Below are positions 1 to 4,906 of a stretch of 6,464 bases of DNA, piece after piece. Within the stretch, counting starts at the first letter, position 1; every line of letters starts with the position of its first letter. The DNA comes from DATAMF01 sp036260665 (GTDB taxonomy: Bacteria > Chloroflexota > Anaerolineae > Aggregatilineales > Aggregatilineaceae). The DNA lies in NCBI GenBank assembly GCA_036260665.1, contig DATAMF010000146.1, positions 1 to 6,464 of the forward strand, written 5' to 3'. The notes below the pieces were generated by a model. That model was not told where the DNA came from. It searched no databases and saw only the letters and a list, made by a program, of their open reading frames with translations. The translations under genes and the position numbers were made by a program.

Positions 1-188
1 AAAGCGAATTTCACGCCGTCGCGCGTTGGACCTCACCCACCTGCGCCGCGCCAACTAAGCCGAAAAACACGGCGGTTGGGCCACGCCAGCCGCAGCAGAT
101 AAACCGTGCTGACCAGGGAAGTGATCGTTATGATCAGGACCGCAATCACCAGACTCACCGCACCGAGCAGCGGTGTGAAATTCGCTTT
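1..188. repeat. Short inverted repeat bracketing a gene fragment (arms 1-18 and 171-188)
   Basis: AAAGCGAATTTCAC at 1-14 is the exact reverse complement of GTGAAATTCGCTTT at 175-188. After one mismatch, three more bases pair, giving arms 1-18 and 171-188 (17 of 18 matching) about 150 bases apart. Both arms read as Lys-Ala-Asn-Phe-Thr-Pro in their own orientation, so they may be pieces of the same coding sequence in opposite orientation. The interior is GC-rich and the sequence after 189 is AT-rich, so the right arm sits near a compositional break. Possible explanations are an inversion junction, the ends of a tiny mobile element, or a fold-back assembly error if base 1 is a contig end. No transposase or target duplication is visible. 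Confidence 0.5.
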
Positions 189-197
189 GATGCTATC
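33..197 (-). pseudogene. Fragment of a membrane protein (C-terminal tail, no usable start)
   Basis: The minus strand is open for 54 codons, ending at TGA (33-35) and closed upstream by an in-frame TAG at 198-200. The peptide has one strong hydrophobic segment at about residues 9-35 (LLGAVSLVIAVLIITITSLV), then an Arg-rich tail (LRLAWPNRRVFRLSW), which is how the last transmembrane helix and cytoplasmic tail of a multi-span protein look. No ATG precedes the helix. A GTG at codon 14 (156-158) has no Shine-Dalgarno and would start inside the helix. I read it as a 5'-truncated remnant with its right edge in the inverted repeat. The parent family is not recognisable, and a chance open frame or a tiny GTG-started membrane peptide remains possible. 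Confidence 0.35.
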
Positions 198-282
198 CTA
201 ATTTCTATGAGTCTGTGATTCGGATACATGCACCAGCGTTCGGGCTAGACTCCTTTGTTTTGGCTAGCACCAGAGGGAAGAA

Positions 283-726
283 ATGTGGAAGTTCAAACAA
301 AGAATTGGCGTTGTCCCTTTGATCCTGATCGGAGGACCATTGATTATATGTGGCTGTCTACTGGGTGTTGTGTTAGTCCATGATTATGCTTACAAATTGG
401 ATAAGAGCATTAAGTGGAGTGACTTTTCCTCAATTGATAAGGCGACCGAAGTAAAAGCAATCCTAGATGAAAATCTGATCATTAATCAAGCAACATCTAC
501 CGACGTGGTATCCTTCCTTGCCCAGAAAGGTGTGGAGGACTGCACGATATCTGAAAGTAGTGTAGTTTGCTGGACACCCGCCCATGAGTCGATTATTAAC
601 CCCAAAAATCTGTTAGATATTCGTGGATACAATTTGCTCACATCATGGGATTACTGGATAAGGTTTCAATTCAATAGCGGTAAACTAGCAAGAATTGAGG
701 TGTCAAAGGAAAGTACAGGCCCTTAA
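283..726 (+). CDS. Hypothetical single-pass membrane-anchored protein, low GC
   Basis: 147 residues, family not recognised. Residues 1-8 are basic (MWKFKQRI) and are followed by an uncleaved-looking hydrophobic segment at about 9-33 (VVPLILIGGPLIICGCLLGV), suggesting a signal anchor with the remaining ~110 residues outside the membrane. Cys87 and Cys96 lie nine apart in the external part and could form a disulfide. A helix-like stretch (STDVVSFLAQKGV, 72-84) and a terminal strand pair (YWIRFQFNSGKLARIEV, 124-140) faintly resemble the compact BamE/SmpA-type layout; this is an impression, not an assignment. The ATG follows GAGGGAAG (273-280) with short spacing, supporting this start. One hand-counted line is about 38% GC against 60% or more in the AcuB-like gene, so recent acquisition is plausible. 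It stands alone: the next gene starts 190 bases on with its own ribosome site. Confidence 0.75.
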   Translation: MWKFKQRIGVVPLILIGGPLIICGCLLGVVLVHDYAYKLDKSIKWSDFSSIDKATEVKAILDENLIINQATSTDVVSFLAQKGVEDCTISESSVVCWTPAHESIINPKNLLDIRGYNLLTSWDYWIRFQFNSGKLARIEVSKESTGP

Positions 727-853
727 ATTACCCTTTTTGCCCCTGTACGTCGTCAGAATCTCTAGGACACCAACACCGCTACACCGAATACAGTCGCGCT
801 CCGTTCGGGGCGGCACATCCACCCCCATCGCATATAGTCCGGCCATTCCGCTT

Positions 854-882
854 TTGCCCTCACGAATGGGACAGCATACACT
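854..882 (+). promoter_or_regulatory. Possible sigma70-type promoter for the DUF1360 gene
   Basis: TTGCCC (854-859) and TACACT (877-882) each match the -35 and -10 consensus at 4 of 6 positions and are exactly 17 bases apart. They lie about 35 bases before the start codon of the 917 gene, in a 190-base gap where a promoter is expected. Two 4/6 hexamers at ideal spacing are not rare by chance. Nothing else recognisable was seen in the 727-916 gap. Confidence 0.3.
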
Positions 883-903
883 AGACATCCATCGTCACAG
901 TCC

Positions 904-909
904 AGGAGA
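904..909 (+). promoter_or_regulatory. Shine-Dalgarno AGGAGA fixing the start of the DUF1360 gene
   Basis: AGGAGA at 904-909 sits seven bases before the ATG at 917. The reading frame is open 74 codons further upstream to an ATG at 695 inside the preceding gene, but that upstream peptide is Arg/Pro-rich and not protein-like. The strong site and the hydrophobic N-terminus that begins at 917 decide in favour of the shorter form. Confidence 0.75.
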
Positions 910-916
910 TAAGCAT

Positions 917-1387
917 ATGATTTCACGTCGAATCACGCTGTTCATCTTTTCGTGTATGTTCATCCTTCAAACACTGGTGAACCAGGGCGTGAAATTGTCC
1001 CCGTTCCAGTGGGTTATGCTGGCCTTGTCCGCGAGTATGGTGGGCCGGGCGACGGCTTACCTTGCGATTTTGGAATGGTTCCGCGCGCCGTTTGTGATCA
1101 CCGTTCCACACTCGTCCGGCGCAGGCGAAGACAACCTTCCCCGGTGGACCACTGGCGCACGTTCGGCGGTGGCTGAACTGGTTTGCTGTCCGGTCTGTTC
1201 CGGGACATGGGGCGCGGGCATCATCTTAGCTATCTACAAATACATCCCGGAATGGGGCGAAGCCATTATGATCATGTTATCGGCGGCGTCTCTGGCGTGG
1301 CTGATGACCTATGTTACCCAGTTGGTGGAGTGGAAAACCCACGCGGAGCGGGAACAGGCGGGATTGATGAATCGCCACAACGACTGA
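917..1387 (+). CDS. DUF1360 family integral membrane protein
   Basis: 156 residues, starting at the ATG behind AGGAGA. Hydrophobic segments lie at about 6-21, 30-51, 98-111 and 116-137, so the protein probably spans the membrane three or four times. The diagnostic part is CPVCSGTW at residues 91-98, preceded by an Arg/Pro-containing stretch (LEWFRAPFV, 52-60) and followed directly by a helix. This matches the DUF1360 pattern (CPxCxGxW next to a membrane helix) known from Bacillus sporulation protein YjcA and many proteins of non-sporulating bacteria and phages. Cys90 adds a third cysteine next to the CxxC pair, which could bind metal or be redox-active. The biochemical function of the family is unknown, and nothing nearby suggests sporulation. 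It may be transcribed alone or with alaX, 98 bases downstream. Confidence 0.8.
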   Translation: MISRRITLFIFSCMFILQTLVNQGVKLSPFQWVMLALSASMVGRATAYLAILEWFRAPFVITVPHSSGAGEDNLPRWTTGARSAVAELVCCPVCSGTWGAGIILAIYKYIPEWGEAIMIMLSAASLAWLMTYVTQLVEWKTHAEREQAGLMNRHND

Positions 1388-1485
1388 ACCTCACTGCTGG
1401 CTCCCAATGGTTCGCGGTGGTCTGGCAAATTTGGGGAATCTGAGTATCATGAGTTCAACCTTTTCGCGCAGCAAGGATATTTCGC

Positions 1486-2205
1486 ATGACGATTCTACTC
1501 TACCAGACCGACAGTTATCTACAAGCCTTCGATGCAACAGTGACCGCCCATGATGCGGACAATAACGGCGTGATCCTGGATCGCAGCGCCTTTTATCCCG
1601 GCGGGGGCGGCCAACCCGCAGATCGCGGAACACTTACGGCGGAGGGTGTAACGTATGGCGTCGCGCGGGCGAAAAAAGTCGGGCCGGATGTCGTGCATTT
1701 CATCGAGGGCGCGCTGCCGCCGGTTGGCGCGACGGTCCACGGTCAGATCGATTGGGCGCGCCGCTACCAACTGATGCGCACGCATACCGCCATGCATATT
1801 CTGTGCGGCGTGGTCTTCCGCGATTACGGCGCGTCGGTCACGGGCGGCGATATGGACCCGCTGGCCGGGCGGATGGATTTCGAGTTCGAGACGATGCAAA
1901 AGGAACTCGTCAGTGCCATTCAGGAGGCAGTCAACCGCGAAGTGGCCGCCGCCCGCGCGGTGCGAGTCGCCATTTTGCCGCGCGAAGAAGCGTTTCAAAT
2001 CCCCGATCTGATCCGCACCAAAATCAACCTGCTGCCCGAAGGGATTCCCGACGTGCGCACGATTGAGATCGTCGGGCTGGATTTGCAGGCCGACGGCGGC
2101 ACGCATGTCGCTAATACCTCCGAAGTCGGCGCGATGCGGATCGTGGATTATAAGAGCAAGGGGAAGATCAACAAGCGAATTTATGTCGAGTTGAGCGCGG
2201 AATAG
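1486..2205 (+). CDS. alaX: Alanyl-tRNA editing hydrolase, AlaX family
   Basis: 239 residues, the size of a medium (AlaX-M type) free-standing editing domain related to the AlaRS editing domain. Such enzymes hydrolyse Ser-tRNA-Ala and/or Gly-tRNA-Ala in the cytoplasm, preventing Ala-to-Ser/Gly mistranslation. The N-terminal part carries the glycine-rich FYPGGGGQ (36-43) followed by ADRG. The zinc-site motif HTAMH puts His100 and His104 in place as HxxxH. The second half-site is DGGTHVANT (203-211) with His207. The residue usually Cys in CGGTH is Asp203 here. The family is clear from these blocks and the conserved EVG after the second motif. The ATG is preceded by AAGGA (1473-1477) with 8-base spacing. 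No AlaRS synthetase core is fused or adjacent. It probably forms a two-gene transcript with the CBS-ACT gene 30 bases downstream. Confidence 0.92.
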   Translation: MTILLYQTDSYLQAFDATVTAHDADNNGVILDRSAFYPGGGGQPADRGTLTAEGVTYGVARAKKVGPDVVHFIEGALPPVGATVHGQIDWARRYQLMRTHTAMHILCGVVFRDYGASVTGGDMDPLAGRMDFEFETMQKELVSAIQEAVNREVAAARAVRVAILPREEAFQIPDLIRTKINLLPEGIPDVRTIEIVGLDLQADGGTHVANTSEVGAMRIVDYKSKGKINKRIYVELSAE

Positions 2206-2235
2206 GTTCGCGCCGCAGAGGGAGAATCAAAAATT

Positions 2236-2883
2236 ATGTTAGTCAAAGATGTCATGAGTTTAAATCCTGTTACTGTCGTACTGGAAACAACCCACAAGCA
2301 GGCCTCCGAGTTGATGCGCGAGCACAGCATCCATCACCTGCCCGTGCTGGATAAAAATGGGGTGGTGATCGGAATCGTGGTGGAGGAAGACCTGCTCAAA
2401 GCGCAGCCGTCGTCGGCTACCACCCTCAGCATCTACGAGATTCATTCGCTGCTGTCCAAGCTGCAAATCAAGGAGTTGATGGTTGCCCCCGCGATTACGG
2501 TGCATCCTGATTATCCGCTGGAAGAAGCGGCGGCGGTCATGCTGAAGCACGATATTGGCTGTCTGCCGGTGATCGACGGGCAGAATAAGCTGGTGGGCAT
2601 CATCACGGATACGGATATTTTCCGCGCGCTGACCCGGCTGTTGGGCGGCGGCAAAGAAGGCGCACGCTTTACGCTGCGCGTCCCCGATCAGCCCGGCATT
2701 CTGGCGCAGGTGGCCCAGGCGGTGGCGAACGCGGGCGGGAATATCATCAGCGCGACCACGTGGTTTGACAAGGAAGGCCGGGGCTACATCAGCATCAAGG
2801 AACACGGCGCGACCTTTGACCAGCTCAAAAAGGGGCTGGGCGGCGTGCAGGCGGAACTGGTTGATCTCCGCGAGAAGCTGTAG
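2236..2883 (+). CDS. CBS-CBS-ACT domain protein, AcuB-like ligand sensor
   Basis: 215 residues. The first CBS motif is at about 2-55 (KDVMSLNPVTV, HHLPVLD, GIVVEEDLL), the second at 76-131 (IKELMVAPAITV, GCLPVID, GIITDTDIF) and a C-terminal ACT domain at 144-212 (FTLRVPDQPGILAQVA, 145-160). CBS pairs usually bind adenine nucleotides and ACT domains usually bind amino acids, so this is probably a cytoplasmic regulator with no catalytic domain. Domain order and length match Bacillus AcuB (acetoin utilisation), but no acetoin gene is nearby, so I do not assign the symbol. A GAGGGAG ribosome site (2218-2224) lies 11 bases before the ATG, a rather wide gap. Placement just after alaX suggests cotranscription, though the functional link is unknown. 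Base composition is GC-rich, as in alaX. Confidence 0.88.
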   Translation: MLVKDVMSLNPVTVVLETTHKQASELMREHSIHHLPVLDKNGVVIGIVVEEDLLKAQPSSATTLSIYEIHSLLSKLQIKELMVAPAITVHPDYPLEEAAAVMLKHDIGCLPVIDGQNKLVGIITDTDIFRALTRLLGGGKEGARFTLRVPDQPGILAQVAQAVANAGGNIISATTWFDKEGRGYISIKEHGATFDQLKKGLGGVQAELVDLREKL

Positions 2884-2920
2884 GCGGATCACCCCTATCC
2901 CCCGACCCGCACGCGGAAAG

Positions 2921-3002
2921 GGGGGAAAAGCGGGCGCAGCAAGCGGGGCAATTCGTGAATTGCCCCTACGAACCTCCGAGTTGGCGAGGGGGAAAACGGG
3001 CG
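2921..3002. repeat. Composite intergenic repeat: palindrome between two G-rich direct repeats
   Basis: A perfect palindrome has 10-base arms: GGGGCAATTC (2945-2954) and its complement (2957-2966), separated by GT. It is followed by TAC. In RNA it could form a stem of about 8 pairs. It is flanked by an imperfect direct repeat, GGGGGAAAAGCGGGCG (2921-2936) and GGGGGAAAACGGGCG (2988-3002). No T-run follows, so it is a poor intrinsic terminator, although it sits 60 bases after the CBS-ACT stop. The CCCC-rich tract at 2891-2907 and the G-rich tract at 2919-2925 could also pair. From memory, palindromes of this GGGGCAATTC type recur between genes in Chloroflexota genomes. I infer a dispersed REP/MITE-like unit, possibly inserted with duplication of the flanking sequence. 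Confidence 0.6.
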
Positions 3003-3085
3003 TGGGGGAATGGATGGGGAATCGAATAAATCACCGTTCGCCTATCGCCTGACCACCTCTCAACCTACGCGGGCGCAAAGGACCG

Positions 3086-3091
3086 TACAAT
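3086..3091 (+). promoter_or_regulatory. -10-like TACAAT directly before the lipoprotein start
   Basis: TACAAT matches the -10 consensus at 5 of 6 positions and ends seven bases before the ATG at 3099, so transcription would begin at or next to the start codon. GAGG at 3093-3096 is only two bases from the ATG, too close for normal Shine-Dalgarno pairing. Together these suggest a leaderless mRNA. No -35-like hexamer is seen 16-18 bases upstream (3062-3069 reads AACCTACG), which weakens the call. Confidence 0.35.
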
Positions 3092-3098
3092 AGAGGCT

Positions 3099-4871
3099 AT
3101 GAAAAAATGGTGCTGGATTATAGTGGTGGTGGCGGCGCTAACGGGATGCAGTCTGCAAGTCGATTCCCCGGAAACGCCGACGGTAGTGGCCTCGCCCACG
3201 CGCGACGAAACCGCGATTGCGCTTCAATGGACGAGCACGCCATCCCGCACGCCTACGGATCGCCCGACGGCAACTGATACCCTCACACGGACGCCGACTC
3301 CAACCAGCACCGCGAGTGATACACCGACTCCGACGGACACCGCCACGGGGACGGCGACGAATCAGCCCACCGCAACGGCGACCTATACGCCGACCAGCAC
3401 CCTGACACGAACACCGACGGACACCCCGACCCTGACGCGCACGCCGAGCCGCACGCCGACGGATCGCCCCACCGCAACGGTTCAGCCGACGGCAACGAAC
3501 ACCTGGACACCCATACCAACGAATACCGCCACCGATCAGCCAACGGCAACGTGGACACCGACACTCGCACCATCGGACACAGCAACAAATGTGCCCACCG
3601 TGACGCCGTTCCCGACACTGATTCCCAGCCCGACGCCCTCGATCACGCCGTTCCCAACGTTGACGCCGAATCAAACGGCAACCTGGCAGGCAGACAATGG
3701 GATCGTCCCGACGCGAACACCCGGCGGAATGTATACCCTCGCGCCGAGCAATACGCCGCCCGCCTTCCCGACAGCCACGCCGCCCGGCACATTTTACGAT
3801 CCGAACGCGACGGCCAGCAGCAGCGAGAATCTGCCCCTGGTGCCCACGTCGGAAAGCGGCCCGATTGGGGGTCCCGCCGCGCTGCCGGAACAGGGATCGG
3901 TCATTATCAGCTACGCGGGGCAGGTTGTGCCGCTGCTGAATTTTGTCCCCGGCGCGCAGCAGGCCCCGACGGTCCCGATGGCGCAGGGCACGGTGTTTTC
4001 GGTCAGTCCCACCGGACAGGTCGCCGCCGCATCCGGCGCGGGCGGATTTTTGTACGTGAATGGGTCGCCCGTCGTGGTATCACCCGCCAGCATTTACGGC
4101 GTGAATCCTAACCTGACCTACGCCGATCTCGTCTGGTCGCCAGATGGCCGTTATCTGGCGTTCCGCATCGACGCGATCAATACCGCCGACAGCAGCGCGA
4201 TCAATACGGGCGTGAGGGTGTACGATACGGGTACGGGGCAGTCGTGGCAGGTGTTCCGCACTACCTACGAGGGCCAGACCGCGCAGCTTCATGAACAGCG
4301 TCAACCGCTGGCGATGCGCTGGTCGCCTAACAGCGTGGTGCTGGTGCTCACCGTCTCGACGCCGCTGGGGATAGCGAATGTCCCCGTGGATGCGCTGGCC
4401 GACATCAACAAGACCGGGAATCCGTATGTCAACAACCTGAACTATGCCGACGCGACGTTCGCCCCCGACGGGACGATCATCGTCAGCGGCCCGCAGTGGA
4501 CCGCCCTGAGCGTGATTGGCCGCGTCGATCTCAACCAGAACTGGGCCTATACCGAATACCAGAATCAGGCCACCAACGGACTCACTATGCGCTTCGCCAC
4601 GCTGTTGAACGACGGCTGGATCGCGTTTTTGGGTGGTCCCACGCCGGACGCCTTCGCGCTGTATCTGGTGCCCGCCGCGCAAGGCATGACTCCGTCACCC
4701 GTCTCCACGTTTATCACCGGGCAGATCGCCGCCGCCGAGTGGAATACCGCGCGTTCGGCAGTGCTCGTTACCGTCCAGACGCCGACCGGGACGCAGTGGT
4801 GGATCGTGCGCACCGATGGCGCGGTGCAGAATGTGACCGTGCAGGGCGCATCGGCGGCCCACTGGCAGTAA
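3099..4871 (+). CDS. Lipoprotein with long Thr/Pro linker and C-terminal TolB/WD-like propeller
   Basis: 590 residues. The N-terminus MKKW plus a hydrophobic stretch ends in the lipobox LTGC (Leu14-Cys17), so it should be exported and lipidated at Cys17, which fixes the start despite a weak ribosome site. Residues ~45-195 are a low-complexity Thr/Pro tract (TPT, TLTRTPT, RTPTDRPTAT) that thins out to ~230 and is a likely extended, possibly O-glycosylated, stalk. From about 265 the chain becomes globular with propeller-like strands: VWSPDGRYLAF (345-355), RWSPNS (407-412), TFAPDGT (453-459) and AEWNTARSAVLV (546-557). The WSPDG motif is typical of TolB/PD40 and WD repeats. The likely role is a surface-tethered binding or scaffold protein; no catalytic motif is visible and the ligand is unknown. 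The WD40 gene begins 35 bases downstream, probably in the same transcript. Confidence 0.85.
   Translation: MKKWCWIIVVVAALTGCSLQVDSPETPTVVASPTRDETAIALQWTSTPSRTPTDRPTATDTLTRTPTPTSTASDTPTPTDTATGTATNQPTATATYTPTSTLTRTPTDTPTLTRTPSRTPTDRPTATVQPTATNTWTPIPTNTATDQPTATWTPTLAPSDTATNVPTVTPFPTLIPSPTPSITPFPTLTPNQTATWQADNGIVPTRTPGGMYTLAPSNTPPAFPTATPPGTFYDPNATASSSENLPLVPTSESGPIGGPAALPEQGSVIISYAGQVVPLLNFVPGAQQAPTVPMAQGTVFSVSPTGQVAAASGAGGFLYVNGSPVVVSPASIYGVNPNLTYADLVWSPDGRYLAFRIDAINTADSSAINTGVRVYDTGTGQSWQVFRTTYEGQTAQLHEQRQPLAMRWSPNSVVLVLTVSTPLGIANVPVDALADINKTGNPYVNNLNYADATFAPDGTIIVSGPQWTALSVIGRVDLNQNWAYTEYQNQATNGLTMRFATLLNDGWIAFLGGPTPDAFALYLVPAAQGMTPSPVSTFITGQIAAAEWNTARSAVLVTVQTPTGTQWWIVRTDGAVQNVTVQGASAAHWQ
3231..3683 (+). 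repeat. Degenerate tandem Thr/Pro-coding repeat inside the lipoprotein gene
   Basis: About 450 bases encode overlapping short units such as TLTRTPT (residues 61, 101 and 111), RTPTDRPTAT (50-59 and 118-127) and TATNQPTAT/TATDQPTAT. Third codon positions vary between copies (for example CGCACGCCTACGGAT versus CGCACGCCGACGGAT), so the array is old or under protein-level selection rather than freshly duplicated. All visible units keep the reading frame. It is not a CRISPR array: there are no constant spacers. The antisense strand is open over much of it, giving an Arg-rich shadow frame. Confidence 0.8.
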
Positions 4872-4895
4872 CTAACCTCTCGCAGTGGAATAATC

Positions 4896-4899
4896 GAGG
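4896..4899 (+). promoter_or_regulatory. Shine-Dalgarno GAGG supporting a GTG start at 4907
   Basis: GAGG at 4896-4899 lies seven bases before GTG (4907). No ATG in frame precedes the hydrophobic N-terminus except 4496, which would put 137 Arg-rich residues inside the preceding lipoprotein gene. The GTG gives a VKKK-basic start followed directly by a membrane segment, the expected layout for an exported protein. Confidence 0.7.
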
Positions 4900-4906
4900 C
4901 ATAACC

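Noticed and set aside
186..282. Promoter for the 283 gene
   Set aside because: TTGATG (187-192 region) and TAGACT (246-251) occur but not at a sensible spacing; no convincing hexamer pair was found.
695..916. N-terminal extension of the DUF1360 protein
   Set aside because: The start lies inside the preceding gene, the added 74 residues are not protein-like, and AGGAGA precedes the 917 ATG.
1388..1485. Terminator, promoter or small gene between the DUF1360 and alaX genes
   Set aside because: No hairpin with a T-run, no clear hexamer pair, and no small frame with a ribosome site apart from the alaX AAGGA.
1519..2106. Long antisense open frame across alaX (195 codons)
   Set aside because: Its peptide is Arg/His-rich with no motif, while the plus strand encodes a clear AlaX protein. 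It is a by-product of GC-rich codon use.
2260..2892. Antisense open frame across the CBS-ACT gene (210 codons)
   Set aside because: No ribosome site and low-complexity Arg/His/Gln content. The plus strand has unmistakable CBS and ACT motifs.
2945..2966. Intrinsic terminator for the CBS-ACT gene
   Set aside because: The hairpin is good but is followed by TACGAACC, not a T-run, so I list it only as a repeat.
3138..3674. Antisense Arg/Cys-rich frame over the TPT tract
   Set aside because: It is the mirror of the repeated Thr/Pro codons, with an implausible composition.
3231..3683. CRISPR-like array
   Set aside because: The repeats are short, degenerate, in frame and without unique spacers of constant length. 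They code for Thr/Pro.
4496..4906. N-terminal extension of the WD40 protein into the lipoprotein gene
   Set aside because: The 137 added residues are Arg-rich shadow sequence; GTG 4907 has a good GAGG and starts a signal or anchor segment.
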